Positions 1 to 9,835 of a stretch of 64,000 nucleotides of DNA are shown here, one piece after another; position 1 is the first letter of the stretch; the number at the start of each line of letters is the position of its first letter. A program made the position numbers and the translations under genes. A model generated the notes under the pieces. That model was not told the origin of the DNA, searched no databases, and saw only the letters and a program-made list of their open reading frames with translations. This DNA is from Actinomycetes bacterium (GTDB lineage Bacteria; Actinomycetota; Actinomycetes; Mycobacteriales; Mycobacteriaceae): contig JAKOYE010000119.1 of NCBI GenBank assembly GCA_029780675.1, positions 17,002 to 81,001 of the forward strand, in the 5' to 3' direction.

Positions 1-1
1 G

Positions 2-1357
2 GCCGCTGACGGCCTCTACGGGGGTGACTGTCCGGCGGCCGGCATCATCACCGGGATCGGCCGGGTGTCGGGCCGGGAGTGCATGATCGTCGCCAACGAC
101 GCCACCGTCAAGGGCGGCACCTACTACCCGGTCACCGTCAAGAAGCACCTGCGCGCCCAGGAGATCGCGGGGCAGAACCGGCTCCCGTGCATCTATCTGG
201 TGGACTCCGGCGGCGCGTTTCTGCCCCGCCAGGACGAGGTGTTCCCCGACCGCGATCACTTCGGCCGGATCTTCTTCAACCAGGCCAATCTGAGCGCGGC
301 GGGCATCCCGCAGATCGCGGCGGTACTCGGTTCCTGCACGGCCGGCGGGGCCTACGTGCCGGCGATGAGCGACGAGACCGTGATCGTGCGCAACCAGGGC
401 ACCATCTTCCTGGGCGGGCCGCCGCTGGTGAAGGCGGCCACCGGCGAGGTGGTGACAGCCGAGGACCTCGGTGGGGGCGACCTGCACGCCAAAACCTCCG
501 GTGTCGTCGACCACCTCGCCGTCGATGACGGGGATGCGTTGCGCATCGTCCGGAACATCGTCGCCACCCTCGGACCGCGGCCGTCCGCCCCGTGGGACGT
601 CCGGTCCACCGTCGATCCGATCGCCGACCAGAGCGAGTTGTACGACGTCGTCCCGGTCGATGCCCGGGTGCCCTATGACGTGCACGAGGTGATCACCCGC
701 ATCATCGACGGTGGCGAGTTCGCCGAGTTCAAGACCGAATACGGCGCGACCCTGGTCACCGGGTTCGCGCGGATTCACGGTCACCCGGTCGGAATCATCG
801 CGAACAACGGTGTGCTTTTCGGCGAATCCGCGCTCAAGGGAGCGCATTTCATCCAGTTGTGCGACAAGCGCAGCATCCCGTTGGTGTTCCTGCAGAACAT
901 CACCGGCTTCATGGTCGGTCGTGAATACGAGGCCGGCGGGATCGCCAAGCACGGTGCGAAGATGGTCACCGCGGTGGCCTGCGCCCGGGTACCGAAGTTC
1001 ACTGTCGTCATCGGTGGGTCCTACGGCGCCGGAAACTACTCGATGTGCGGCCGTGCGTACTCGCCCCGCTTCCTGTGGATGTGGCCCAACGCCCGAATCT
1101 CGGTGATGGGCGGGGAACAGGCCGCCTCGGTGCTGGCCACGGTGCGCGCCGACATGACTGCTGAGGAGACGGAGGCCTTCAAGGCGCCCATCCGCGCCCA
1201 GTACGAGGAGCAGGGCAACCCCTACTACGCGACGGCCCGGTTGTGGGACGACGGTGTGATCGACCCGGCTGATACCAGAACCGTTCTCGGCCTGGCGCTT
1301 TCAGCGGCGGGTAACGCCCCGTTGGAACCCGTCTCCTATGGCGTCTTCCGGATGTGA
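2..1357 (+). CDS. accD1: Acyl-CoA carboxylase carboxyltransferase (beta) subunit, 5' truncated
   Basis: Carboxyltransferase half of a biotin-dependent acyl-CoA carboxylase. It moves CO2 from biotinyl-AccA1 to an acyl-CoA, most likely 3-methylcrotonyl-CoA in leucine breakdown. The reading frame is open from base 2 and encodes crotonase-fold carboxyltransferase sequence from the first codon, so the gene begins upstream. About 451 residues are present and roughly 75-80 are missing compared with M. tuberculosis AccD1 (about 529, from memory). Visible motifs are [15 protein letters not shown] in the N-terminal half and [20 protein letters not shown] in the C-terminal half, the two glycine-rich oxyanion regions of the MCC-beta/PCC-beta family. 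accA1 follows within a few bases and fadE19 after that, the usual branched-chain catabolic order. The family is certain; the methylcrotonyl substrate is inferred from synteny. Confidence 0.95.
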   Translation, partial: AADGLYGGDCPAAGIITGIGRVSGRECMIVANDATVKGGTYYPVTVKKHLRAQEIAGQNRLPCIYLVDSGGAFLPRQDEVFPDRDHFGRIFFNQANLSAAGIPQIAAVLGSCTAGGAYVPAMSDETVIVRNQGTIFLGGPPLVKAATGEVVTAEDLGGGDLHAKTSGVVDHLAVDDGDALRIVRNIVATLGPRPSAPWDVRSTVDPIADQSELYDVVPVDARVPYDVHEVITRIIDGGEFAEFKTEYGATLVTGFARIHGHPVGIIANNGVLFGESALKGAHFIQLCDKRSIPLVFLQNITGFMVGREYEAGGIAKHGAKMVTAVACARVPKFTVVIGGSYGAGNYSMCGRAYSPRFLWMWPNARISVMGGEQAASVLATVRADMTAEETEAFKAPIRAQYEEQGNPYYATARLWDDGVIDPADTRTVLGLALSAAGNAPLEPVSYGVFRM

Positions 1358-1365
1358 GGCAGATG

Positions 1366-3372
1366 ATGTTCGACACCGTACTGGTGGCCAACCGCGGCGA
1401 GATCGCGGTGCGGGTGATCCGCACCATCCGCTCGATGGGGATACGGTCCGTCGCGGTCTACAGCGACGCCGACGTCAACGCCCGCCACGTTGCCGAGGCC
1501 GATGTCGCGGTGCGTATCGGACCCCCATCGGCCCGGCAGAGCTACCTCGACATCGAGGCGGTGATCGGGGCGGCATTGGCCACCGGCGCCCAGGCCGTCC
1601 ACCCGGGGTACGGATTCCTTTCGGAGAACGCCGATTTGGCCGCCGCACTGAACCGCGCCGGTCTGGTATTCATCGGGCCGCCGGTATCCGCGATCGCCAC
1701 CATGGGCGACAAGATCGCCGCCAAGTCGGCGGTGTCCGCGTTCGGGGTGCCGGTGGTGCCCGGTGTCGCCGTACCCGGCCTGACCGACGATGACCTGATC
1801 GGCGCGGCGGGTGACATCGGGTACCCGGTGCTGGTGAAGCCCTCCGCCGGCGGCGGCGGCAAGGGCATGCGACGGGTGGACGACCCCGCCGATCTGCCCG
1901 GCGCACTGGCCGGTGCGCGGCGCGAGGCCGCCGCGGCGTTCGGTGACGACACCCTTTTTCTGGAGCGCTTCGTACTGCGGCCCCGCCACATCGAGGTTCA
2001 GGTGCTCGCCGACAGTCACGGTTCGGTGCTGCACCTCGGTGAGCGGGAGTGCAGCCTGCAACGGCGCCACCAGAAGGTGATCGAGGAGGCGCCCTCGCCA
2101 CTGCTGGATGCCGAAACCCGGGCGAGGATCGGTGCCGCGGCCTGCGACACCGCCCGCAGCGTCGACTACCTCGGGGCCGGCACCGTCGAGTTCATCGTTT
2201 CCGCCGACCGGCCCGACGAGTTCTTCTTCATGGAGATGAACACTCGGTTGCAGGTCGAGCATCCGGTGACCGAGATGGTGACCGGCTGGGACCTGGTGGA
2301 GTGGCAGGTCCGCATCGCCGCCGGGCAGCCGCTGCCGTGCGGCCAGGAGTCGGTCACGATGAGTGGGCACGCCATGGAGGCCCGGGTGTACGCCGAGGAT
2401 CCGGCCGAAGGCTTCCTGCCGACCGGGGGCCCGGTGCTGGCGGTGATCGAACCGGCCACACCCGCGACACCGCACGGCGCGGCTGTGCGCGCCAGGGTGC
2501 GTGTCGACTCCGGCCTGCGGGCCGGAATGACCGTCGGCAGCGATTACGACCCGATGCTCGCCAAGGTCATCGCACATGGTGCAGACCGCGCCGAGGCACT
2601 GGGCGCTCTGGACCGCGCACTGGCGGGAACCGCCGTACTCGGGGTGGGCACCAACATCGACTTCCTTAAGTTCGTGCTCGCCGATACCGATGTCGCTGCG
2701 GGCCTTCTGGATACCGGCCTGCTGGAACGTATGCACTTCAAACCCGGCGAGCCGGGCGACGACGCGATCATCGCCGCGGCGGCGTACCGCTGGCTGCTTC
2801 GCTGGCCATCCGGTGCGGCGGACGCGTGGGACCTGCCGTCCGGCTGGCGGGTCGGCGCGCACGCCCCGACCGGGATCCGGCTGCGGTGCGGACAACGAAC
2901 CACCCATGTGCACATCACCGGAACGCCGCAGCAGGCCAGCGTGATCGTTGAGGGCGGCGAAAGATGCTCTCTCGCAGCGCATCTGGACGGCGCGGTGCTG
3001 GTGGTCACCGTCGAGGGTGTCCGCCGGACCTACACGGCGGCATCGGTCGGTCAGCAGATCTGGCTGGCCGGAGACGACGGCACCGCGCTGGTAGAGGAGG
3101 TGCGCGAGGCACCGGTGCGCACCACCGATGAACACAGCGGCGATGCGGAGTTGATCAGCCCGATGCCCGGTTCGGTGGTCGCCATCGGTTCGGCCGACGG
3201 TCAGTGGGTCGACGCCGGCACCGTGGTGGTGGCCGTGGAAGCCATGAAGATGGAGCATTCGCTGCGGTCCCCGGTCGCCGGGACGGTGCAAGTCCTCGTC
3301 TCCGTCGGTGATCAGGTCACCCGGGGCCAAGCCCTGGCACGAATCGTCAACACAGAAAGTCCGAGTACATGA
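1366..3372 (+). CDS. accA1: Acyl-CoA carboxylase biotin carboxylase/biotin carrier (alpha) subunit
   Basis: ATP-dependent biotin carboxylase fused to its carrier domain; partner of AccD1. The order is a biotin carboxylase N-domain (starts [19 protein letters not shown]), an ATP-grasp domain with [12 protein letters not shown] near residue 160 and [16 protein letters not shown] near 290, a C-terminal carboxylase domain, a linker region, and a biotinyl domain with the EAMKMEH biotinylation site near residue 627. About 668 residues, normal for the family. In-frame starts exist at 1354 (GTG), 1363 and 1366 (ATG). I chose 1366 because a GAGG at 1356-1359 gives better spacing and homologues start [12 protein letters not shown]. 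The accD1 stop lies just upstream and the fadE19 start overlaps this stop in an ATGA, so the three genes are translationally coupled. Confidence 0.95.
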   Translation: MFDTVLVANRGEIAVRVIRTIRSMGIRSVAVYSDADVNARHVAEADVAVRIGPPSARQSYLDIEAVIGAALATGAQAVHPGYGFLSENADLAAALNRAGLVFIGPPVSAIATMGDKIAAKSAVSAFGVPVVPGVAVPGLTDDDLIGAAGDIGYPVLVKPSAGGGGKGMRRVDDPADLPGALAGARREAAAAFGDDTLFLERFVLRPRHIEVQVLADSHGSVLHLGERECSLQRRHQKVIEEAPSPLLDAETRARIGAAACDTARSVDYLGAGTVEFIVSADRPDEFFFMEMNTRLQVEHPVTEMVTGWDLVEWQVRIAAGQPLPCGQESVTMSGHAMEARVYAEDPAEGFLPTGGPVLAVIEPATPATPHGAAVRARVRVDSGLRAGMTVGSDYDPMLAKVIAHGADRAEALGALDRALAGTAVLGVGTNIDFLKFVLADTDVAAGLLDTGLLERMHFKPGEPGDDAIIAAAAYRWLLRWPSGAADAWDLPSGWRVGAHAPTGIRLRCGQRTTHVHITGTPQQASVIVEGGERCSLAAHLDGAVLVVTVEGVRRTYTAASVGQQIWLAGDDGTALVEEVREAPVRTTDEHSGDAELISPMPGSVVAIGSADGQWVDAGTVVVAVEAMKMEHSLRSPVAGTVQVLVSVGDQVTRGQALARIVNTESPST

Positions 3373-4529
3373 CCGATTTCCTCAGCACCGGAATGCTTCC
3401 CGACGAATACACCCAGTTGGCCAAGACCGTGCGCGACTTCGCCCGCGAAGTCGTGGCCCCGGTGGCGGCCCGACACGACGCCGACCATAGCTTCCCGTAC
3501 GAGATCGTCGCCGGTATGGCGGATATGGGGCTCTTCGGCCTGCCGTTCCCAGAGGAGTACGGCGGAATGGGCGGCGACTACTTCGCCCTGTGCCTGGCAC
3601 TGGAGGAACTGGGCAAGGTCGACCAGAGCGTCGCTGTCACCCTGGAAGCCGGTGTCTCACTCGGGGCCATGCCGGTGTACCGGTTCGGCACCGAAGCCCA
3701 GAAACAGGAGTGGCTGCCACTGCTGGCCAGCGGTCAGGCCTTGGGCGCCTTCGGCCTGACCGAGGCCGGTGGCGGTACCGATGCCGGTGCCACCAAGACC
3801 ACCGCCCGCCTCGATGACGGACAGTGGATCATCAACGGCTCCAAGCAGTTCATCACCAACTCCGGCACCGACATCACCCGACTGGTCACCGTCACCGCGG
3901 TGACCGGCAACACCGGTGGCCGCCGCGAGATCTCGGCGATCATGGTGCCGGTACCCACCTCCGGTTTCACCGCGGAACCGGCCTACGACAAGGTGGGCTG
4001 GAACGCCTCCGACACCCACCCGCTGAGCTTCGACGATGTCCGGGTGCCGGCGGAGAACCTGCTCGGCGAACGTGGCCGCGGGTACGCGAACTTCCTGCAG
4101 ATCCTGGACGAGGGCCGCATCGCCATCGCCGCGCTGGCCGTCGGGGCGGCCCAGGGGTGCGTCGACGAGTCGGTCCGCTACGCCCGCGAACGGGCGGCGT
4201 TCGGCCAGCCGATCGGGGCCTATCAGGCCATCCAGTTCAAGATCGCTCGGATGGAGGCACGCGCGCAGGCTGCGCGCACCGCCTACTACGACGCCGCCGC
4301 ATTGATGCTCTCGGGCAAGCCGTTCAAGAAGCAGGCCGCGATCGCGAAACTCGTTGCCAGCGAGGCGGCGATGGACAACGCCCGGGACGCCACCCAGATC
4401 CACGGCGGCTACGGCTTCATGAACGAATACACCGTGGCCCGGCACTACCGGGACAGCAAGATCCTGGAAATCGGCGAGGGCACAACAGAAGTGCAACTGA
4501 TGCTGATCGCGCGGGAACTGGGCTTCTGA
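3369..4529 (+). CDS. fadE19: Acyl-CoA dehydrogenase (isovaleryl/short branched-chain type)
   Basis: FAD-dependent acyl-CoA dehydrogenase of 386 residues, a full-length family member. Features are the FAD/substrate signature [19 protein letters not shown] around residue 130, the second signature [20 protein letters not shown] near 345 with the glutamate of the YxxEY motif present, and the terminal [10 protein letters not shown]. It should introduce the alpha-beta double bond before the carboxylase step encoded upstream, which in leucine breakdown would make it an isovaleryl-CoA dehydrogenase. Its ATG overlaps the accA1 stop codon by four bases. The symbol rests on position next to accD1-accA1, as for Rv2500c. 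The exact chain preference cannot be read from the sequence. Confidence 0.9.
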   Translation: MTDFLSTGMLPDEYTQLAKTVRDFAREVVAPVAARHDADHSFPYEIVAGMADMGLFGLPFPEEYGGMGGDYFALCLALEELGKVDQSVAVTLEAGVSLGAMPVYRFGTEAQKQEWLPLLASGQALGAFGLTEAGGGTDAGATKTTARLDDGQWIINGSKQFITNSGTDITRLVTVTAVTGNTGGRREISAIMVPVPTSGFTAEPAYDKVGWNASDTHPLSFDDVRVPAENLLGERGRGYANFLQILDEGRIAIAALAVGAAQGCVDESVRYARERAAFGQPIGAYQAIQFKIARMEARAQAARTAYYDAAALMLSGKPFKKQAAIAKLVASEAAMDNARDATQIHGGYGFMNEYTVARHYRDSKILEIGEGTTEVQLMLIARELGF

Positions 4530-4534
4530 GTCGT

Positions 4535-6568
4535 TCAGGCCTGGGGGTAGGGAGCCCAACGCCGGGCATAGCCCAATTGGCGTTGGGAGATCTGTTCAGC
4601 TCGCTGTGCCTCGGTGACGTACAGCGTGGTCTCCGGTAGCACCGTGGCGAGTTCGGCCAACGGGACCACCCGGGTGGCGACGGTCGGGGTGTCCTCGACG
4701 GTCCAGTCGATGTCCTGGAACCGGATCGAGATGGTGCCCTGGTTGAGTCCGCCGGTCGAAATCCAGTTCCACACGGCGGCATCGGTGGGCGAGATGACGA
4801 ATGTGTACGTGCCGTCCGGGTTCGCCACCGCCTGGTCGATGTTGAGGCTGGTCTGCTCGTCCCAGTAGTTGCCGGTGATCGTCCAGTCATCGGTGATCGG
4901 CACGTTGAAGTACCGGGCGTTGCGCGGGTCGATCGTCACGACCAGTGCCTCGTCGTCGTCGAGTTGGAAGTATCCGGCGCTCTGCAGTTGGGTGGACAGG
5001 AACGAGGCATTGCGGTCCGGCTGGGAGAGCGTGTTCGGTAAGCGCAACTGCCCGGTCTTGGCGTCGGTGGTGGCCACCGACATGTACTGATTCTCCCCGC
5101 TGATTCCCAGCAGCAGCATGATGACGGCCGTCTCGACCTGTTGCAGCAGCCGGACCGACGGCAGCGGCGGGATGATCGACACCAGCGACGTCAGCAGCGG
5201 GCTGCCCGCCACCAGCGGGCCGATGCCCGGGATCGCGAAGCCGCCGATCTGGGCGAACAGGCTCGGTGGCGGACCGTTGACGCGCAGCACCGACAGGCTC
5301 ATCGGTTCCTGGGAGTTCCAGTCCGTCAACGTGTTTCGAGTGGTGATCAAGGTGGTACCGGGCACCAACTGAAGGTGGTTCGTCTGCCCGGGCTGAGCAG
5401 GGGCCGAACTGGCGGTGATGGTGAAGGTGCCGTCGGGGTTGATCTCCAGTTCGCGTCCGTTGATGTTGGCCGCGGTGGTTCCGCTCAGCCCGGTGAGCAC
5501 GCTGAAGTTCGTGTCCGCCGGCAGCGATCCGTCGAACCGGCCGGTGATCACATACGACGACGCACTGTTGACGCCGATGAACCGATAGATGGTGTCGGGG
5601 TTGTCGTACCAGATCCGGGATCCGGCGAATGGCTGCAGATACCAGTCGTGCGGCGGTGCGACCTGCTGAATCACCTTCGGGCTCATCGAGTCGAGAAGCT
5701 GTACCTCCAGGGCTGCCTGGTTGGCGTACTCGGTGACGGCCCGGTCGAGGCGGGCCAAGTTTGCCTGATCCGGTCCACCCACGAGGGCGAAGTTGTTGCG
5801 CGCGGCCAGAACCCAGCCCGCCTTGAGGAACAGTCCGGCCAGTTGCACGATCGGGGATCCGGCGAGTTCGGTCGCCAGTCTCTCGGCATTGAGTTGGTCG
5901 GTGGTGGCCAGCACGCTGGTCGGCAGCGGTGCCCCCGGGTTCTCCAGTACCGGCACCGATGTGGCGGCGGTGTGGCCCCCGTTGGGGGCGAACAGCGACT
6001 GCAGGCCGTGCAGATGCCACGGGTTGCCCGGGCGGTCGTCGGCGGTGACGGTGAACGTGTCGGTGCCGCCGAGGGTCGCGAAGTCGCTGTCCGGGGTGTA
6101 GTCGAAGGTTCCGTTCGGTATGACCACGACCGAACCCCTGGCCGGCGGGCGATCCACCGTGTAGGTCAGGGCGTACCCGTCAGGTTGGGCCGGGTTGAGA
6201 GTGCCGGTGATGACGCCGGCGGGGGACTGGGTGTTCTGGGCGGCGTTGTAGGCCAGCGTCGGTCGGCGCGCGAACAGGGTGCTGCCCGGTGCCGCGGCCC
6301 GGGCCGGCCTAACTCCGGTGAGGGTGGGCTGTACGGCAGCGACGGGGGTGACCGCCCGTCTGTGGGTGTCGGCAGCCCTGGTGCTGGGTGCGGTCGCCGG
6401 GTGGCGAGCGGATGTGGCCGTGTTACGGGTGGACGTGGCCGCCTGCTCGGCGCTTCCGGTGTCGGCCCCGGCCTCTGGGCTGTGCGCGATGACCACCCCG
6501 GCGCCGAGCGCGAATGCCAACGCCCCGACCCGTCCGACGTATCGGGCATAACGTGTGCGGTGGCTCAC
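4535..6568 (-). CDS. Secreted Ig-like/cadherin-type protein, function unknown
   Basis: A 677-residue protein with an N-terminal export signal (hydrophobic run VGALAFALGAGVVIAHS followed by an A-x-A site), then about 70 low-complexity Thr/Ala/Arg residues. Residues about 110-190 look like a bacterial Ig/cadherin-type tandem domain, with TYTVDRPPARGSVVVIPNGTFDYTPDSD split by a loop and ending in DTFTVTADD. The remaining 480 residues include a C-terminal beta-rich region (ARYFNVPITDDWTITGNYW, then a WNWISTGG segment) that weakly recalls DUF1214 proteins; I am not certain of that. Similar signal-anchor proteins recur in fast-growing mycobacteria. It converges on fadE19 with a gap of five bases. 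Cell-wall or extracellular location is inferred; no enzyme activity can be assigned. Confidence 0.75.
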   Translation of the reverse strand: MSHRTRYARYVGRVGALAFALGAGVVIAHSPEAGADTGSAEQAATSTRNTATSARHPATAPSTRAADTHRRAVTPVAAVQPTLTGVRPARAAAPGSTLFARRPTLAYNAAQNTQSPAGVITGTLNPAQPDGYALTYTVDRPPARGSVVVIPNGTFDYTPDSDFATLGGTDTFTVTADDRPGNPWHLHGLQSLFAPNGGHTAATSVPVLENPGAPLPTSVLATTDQLNAERLATELAGSPIVQLAGLFLKAGWVLAARNNFALVGGPDQANLARLDRAVTEYANQAALEVQLLDSMSPKVIQQVAPPHDWYLQPFAGSRIWYDNPDTIYRFIGVNSASSYVITGRFDGSLPADTNFSVLTGLSGTTAANINGRELEINPDGTFTITASSAPAQPGQTNHLQLVPGTTLITTRNTLTDWNSQEPMSLSVLRVNGPPPSLFAQIGGFAIPGIGPLVAGSPLLTSLVSIIPPLPSVRLLQQVETAVIMLLLGISGENQYMSVATTDAKTGQLRLPNTLSQPDRNASFLSTQLQSAGYFQLDDDEALVVTIDPRNARYFNVPITDDWTITGNYWDEQTSLNIDQAVANPDGTYTFVISPTDAAVWNWISTGGLNQGTISIRFQDIDWTVEDTPTVATRVVPLAELATVLPETTLYVTEAQRAEQISQRQLGYARRWAPYPQA

Positions 6569-6577
6569 AGTTCGACT

Positions 6578-7354
6578 CTATGCCCGGGATGGCCGCTGCG
6601 CGGCCGCCAGTCGGGCTTTGAACTCGGGCGATTCGATCGAGGCGGCCTGCGGGCCCAACTCGATGTCCTTGGCGGCCATGTGGAGATCGGTGTCGAGGAA
6701 TCCTGGAATTGCGGTCGCTCGCATCGAGGCCTTGGTCGCCAGCACCACCTCCCGCGGTGCGGCCGCGGGACCGGCAGCCAGCGACAGCGCGGCGGCGAGT
6801 GGATCCTCGGCCACCTGTAATGCCAGTCCGTGCTGCACGGCCTGCTCGGCGTCGAACCGCATCCCGAACAGCAGTGCGGCGCGAGCCACCTGTGGGCCCA
6901 CCGCGCGCTGCAACATCCAGGTGGCGCCACCGCCGGGATGGATGCCGAGCTTCTGGAAGCGCGGATCGAACACCGCCGCCGGCCCCGCGATGCGAACATC
7001 AGCGGCCAGGGCGAGATTCAACCCCGCCCCTACGGCGGCCCCGTTGACCGCCGCGATGGTCGGCAGCGTGCACCGGCTGACCGCCATGAATCCGGCGTAG
7101 ATGCGTTCCAGCCCGTCCCGGGCCGCCGCCCCCAACGCGGACAGGTCGGCACCCGCGCAGAAGGCCTTGCCGGCGCCGGTCACCACGACCGCATGGACCC
7201 CAGGATCTTCCTCTGCGCGCGCGACCGCGTCGCGCAGAAGCCCGGACATCGCGTCGGTCACCGCGTTACGGCGGTCGGGGTCGTTGACGGTGATGACGGC
7301 CACCCGCTCACGTACCTCGTAGCGGACCAGATCAGACGGCACAGAATCGGTCAT
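6578..7354 (-). CDS. echA14: Crotonase/enoyl-CoA hydratase-family protein lacking the usual catalytic glutamates
   Basis: 258 residues with the crotonase fold: [15 protein letters not shown], the oxyanion loop [16 protein letters not shown], and [20 protein letters not shown]. In classical enoyl-CoA hydratases the last segment carries a catalytic Glu (GGGCELAMMCD), but here that position is Asn. The second Glu (PEI.LG.IPG) aligns with Phe in [15 protein letters not shown]. Hydratase activity is therefore doubtful, and a CoA-thioester binding or different crotonase reaction is possible. Length is normal. The sequence and its place next to the lipid genes match my recollection of Rv2486 (echA14), which shares the same substitutions, so this is probably an ancestral trait and not local decay. 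Confidence 0.85.
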   Translation of the reverse strand: MTDSVPSDLVRYEVRERVAVITVNDPDRRNAVTDAMSGLLRDAVARAEEDPGVHAVVVTGAGKAFCAGADLSALGAAARDGLERIYAGFMAVSRCTLPTIAAVNGAAVGAGLNLALAADVRIAGPAAVFDPRFQKLGIHPGGGATWMLQRAVGPQVARAALLFGMRFDAEQAVQHGLALQVAEDPLAAALSLAAGPAAAPREVVLATKASMRATAIPGFLDTDLHMAAKDIELGPQAASIESPEFKARLAAAQRPSRA

Positions 7355-7373
7355 AGTTGAGCAGCGTAGATGT

Positions 7374-9467
7374 CTAGCTGCGCGGCGACAGCGACCGCTG
7401 GGCGAGGGCGCCCAAGACCGGCTGCAGGCGGCGGGCGTAGGTCGTCGTTACGTGGTTGTCGTCCCGGAACACCAGATCGCTGCCGATGATCACCGGGCAG
7501 ATCGCCGTGGCGCAGAACAGGTCCGTCATATCGGCGTACTGCCCGCCGCCGCGTCGGGTGGCGGCCGCCTCGGCGGCGATCCCGTCCGCGTTGATCGCCT
7601 CGGCGCGCGGCGGTGCGCAGGCGTTGGCCTCGTCCAACTCGCCGGACACACAAACCGGCACGACCGAGTGCGGGTCGGGCACGGGTCCGAGCACCAGCAC
7701 CCGCGCGCCGGTGATTTCCCGCAGCTCGGAGACCAGTGCGGTCAGTGCATCCAGCCAGGGCCGGCTGTAGCTGGTGAACCCGAAGTCCGATCCGTAGCGC
7801 CGCGACATGCCGAGCAGCACCAACTGGGGGCGATCGGCCGCCAGGCGCTGCAGCACCTCCCCGCGCCACTGCACGCACTCGGTGTAGTCGCGTCCCAGAT
7901 AGGGGCTGCGGATCGGTAGATCCTGCAGCGGGCAGGTCACCTTTGCCATCGTGCTCAGCCGCCAGTTCTGTGCCCGCGCAACGGGTTCCAAGGCAGGCTC
8001 CCACATCGCGGCATGGGAGTCGCCGACCAGGGCCACCGTCGTCGGCGACGAGGTGTCTCCGGACTCGCAGGTCGGGACACCCACCTCGAGCCAGGCTCGG
8101 ACGCAGCCGTTGTAGAACACGTCCGGTTTGTCGGCCGCCGCGCCGTCCAGGGGCGGCGACAGGTCGGCGGGCACTTGGCGGCGATCCGCCGAGGCCGCAA
8201 CCGCGGTGCGCAGTGGCGCGGCGGCAACGGTAACCGGGTCGGCAGCCACCAGTCGGGACCGTTCGGCGGGCTGGACGAAGGCGGCAGTGGCCGGTGCGCC
8301 TGGGCCGACCCGGGCGGGCACCAGCATCGGCAGCAGCAGGGCGGCGCTGACGGCCGCAGCGGTGATCGCACTGCCCAGCGCCAGGCTCCGGCCCGACGAT
8401 CGCCGCAAGCCCACCGCGTAGCGCACCGGACGTTCGACGTAGCGCAGCGTGAGCATCGCCAGCGCCAGCGACGCGGCGACCGCAGCCAGGCGGCCGGCCC
8501 AGCCCAGCGGATGGCCCAGTGCCGCCGGGGCCAGCACCAGGATCGGCCAGTGCCACAGATACCACGAATAGGACAGCCGGCCCAGCGCCCGCATCACCGG
8601 CGCCGACAGCCAGCGCCCCGCCGCTCGCCGGGGTGCCGAACATCCGGCGGCCACTACCAGGACCGCACCGGCGACGGGAACCAGTGCCGCAGTGCCCGGG
8701 TAGGGGGTCTGCGGGTTGAAGCGCAGGCATGACCAGCCGATCAGGCCCAGTCCGCCGAAGCCGGCCACGGCGGCGAGGCCGGGCGGCAGCCGGCGCCATG
8801 CCGTGGCGGTCAGTGCGATCAAGGCTCCCGCGGCCAGTTCCCAGGCCCGGGTGGGAAGTGAGAAGAACGCCCAGGGCGGCCGGGTTGAGGTCCAGGAGAG
8901 TGCGAGCCATAGGGAGCCCGCGCCCAGCACGGTCAACGTGGCGACCGCGGCGCCCCGGCTGCGGCCCAGCAGCGCGGCAGCGCCCAACAGCACCGCGGGC
9001 CAGATCAGGTAGAACTGTTCCTCCACTCCCAGCGACCAGTAGTGCTGGAACGGGGAGGGGGAGGAGGGAGAGGCGTGTGCGAGGTAGTCGGTGCCGGTGA
9101 TCGCAAACCGGTAGTTGCCGACGTAGAGCGCACTGGCCAGGCCGTCGTCGAGCACGTCCCGGGCCTGCAGGGCAGGGAGGATGGCGGCTGCGGCGAGCGC
9201 GGTCGCGACCAGGACGACACCCGCCGCGGGCAGCAGGCGCCGGGCGCGGGCGGCGTAGAACCGGACCAGGTCGACTCGGCCGGTCTGGCCGAGTTCGGCC
9301 CAGAGCAGTCGGGTGATGAGGAACCCGGAAATCACGAAGAAGACGTCCACGCCGACGAATCCGCCGGTGACGGCTCCGGTGTGGAAGGCGACGACAGCCA
9401 TGACCGCGACCGCACGCAGACCCTCGATATCGGGCCGGAACTCGGGTTTGCGGTGGCGCCGAAGCAC
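7374..9467 (-). CDS. Membrane acyltransferase, AT3 (OafA/YrhL) domain fused to SGNH hydrolase-like domain
   Basis: A 697-residue O-acyltransferase. Residues about 10-350 are the AT3 membrane domain: [20 protein letters not shown] at the start, [26 protein letters not shown] and about ten hydrophobic helices. Residues about 440-690 are an extracytoplasmic SGNH domain with the block I serine in [14 protein letters not shown] and a C-terminal D/H block ([19 protein letters not shown]). Such fusions O-acylate cell-envelope glycans, with the SGNH domain transferring the acyl group outside the membrane. The substrate is unknown. A GT4 glycosyltransferase gene lies about 370 bases upstream on the same strand, so the pair may act on one surface glycan. 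Confidence 0.9.
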   Translation of the reverse strand: MLRRHRKPEFRPDIEGLRAVAVMAVVAFHTGAVTGGFVGVDVFFVISGFLITRLLWAELGQTGRVDLVRFYAARARRLLPAAGVVLVATALAAAAILPALQARDVLDDGLASALYVGNYRFAITGTDYLAHASPSSPSPFQHYWSLGVEEQFYLIWPAVLLGAAALLGRSRGAAVATLTVLGAGSLWLALSWTSTRPPWAFFSLPTRAWELAAGALIALTATAWRRLPPGLAAVAGFGGLGLIGWSCLRFNPQTPYPGTAALVPVAGAVLVVAAGCSAPRRAAGRWLSAPVMRALGRLSYSWYLWHWPILVLAPAALGHPLGWAGRLAAVAASLALAMLTLRYVERPVRYAVGLRRSSGRSLALGSAITAAAVSAALLLPMLVPARVGPGAPATAAFVQPAERSRLVAADPVTVAAAPLRTAVAASADRRQVPADLSPPLDGAAADKPDVFYNGCVRAWLEVGVPTCESGDTSSPTTVALVGDSHAAMWEPALEPVARAQNWRLSTMAKVTCPLQDLPIRSPYLGRDYTECVQWRGEVLQRLAADRPQLVLLGMSRRYGSDFGFTSYSRPWLDALTALVSELREITGARVLVLGPVPDPHSVVPVCVSGELDEANACAPPRAEAINADGIAAEAAATRRGGGQYADMTDLFCATAICPVIIGSDLVFRDDNHVTTTYARRLQPVLGALAQRSLSPRS

Positions 9468-9518
9468 GGACTCATTGTTGCCGCCGCAGGCGCGGTTACC
9501 TGCCTGCCACGCCCGGGA

Positions 9519-9722
9519 TCACGGGGAGGTTGTCAGGTCCTGTTCGAACAGTTCACGTTCGACCGCCGCGGCGTCCAGGTTGGTGGCGATGACGGTCCGG
9601 GTGGACAGGTCGACTAGCCCGTAAGGCCCGTACTGCTCATACGCGGGGGAGTCCGCCTTGTACTTCACCAGACGCAGCCCTTTGCGGTACGCGCGATACC
9701 GCCATTGGGATTCAGAATGCAT
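9519..9722 (-). CDS. Small conserved-looking protein, function unknown
   Basis: A 67-residue product starting MHSESQWRYRAYRKGLRLVK and ending ERELFEQDLTTSP. The ATG at 9722 follows a G-rich stretch that can serve as a ribosome binding site. A longer in-frame reading upstream runs antisense-like through the next gene and is not credible. The protein is charged, rich in Tyr, Arg and Lys near its N-terminus (YRAYRKGLRLVKYKA), has no signal peptide or membrane helix, and contains a plausible beta-beta-alpha pattern (YGLVDLSTRTVIATNLDAAAVERELF). It lies between the acyltransferase and the GT4 glycosyltransferase on the same strand. I do not recognise the family. Confidence 0.6.
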   Translation of the reverse strand: MHSESQWRYRAYRKGLRLVKYKADSPAYEQYGPYGLVDLSTRTVIATNLDAAAVERELFEQDLTTSP

Positions 9723-9835
9723 GACCGACCCCCCGTCGATGGCACTCCCTCGCGTGGGGGCACTGCCTGAGAGTACCGAAAGCAGGTCACCGCGGAACCC
9801 CGGTGAGCCGAGGGATGCGCTCGATGCCGTCCGGT

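Noticed and set aside
1336..3330. A 664-residue open reading frame on the minus strand opposite accA1
   Set aside because: It mirrors the codon bias of accA1, is rich in Arg, Gly, His and Pro, and shows no family motif. High GC leaves the antisense frame open.
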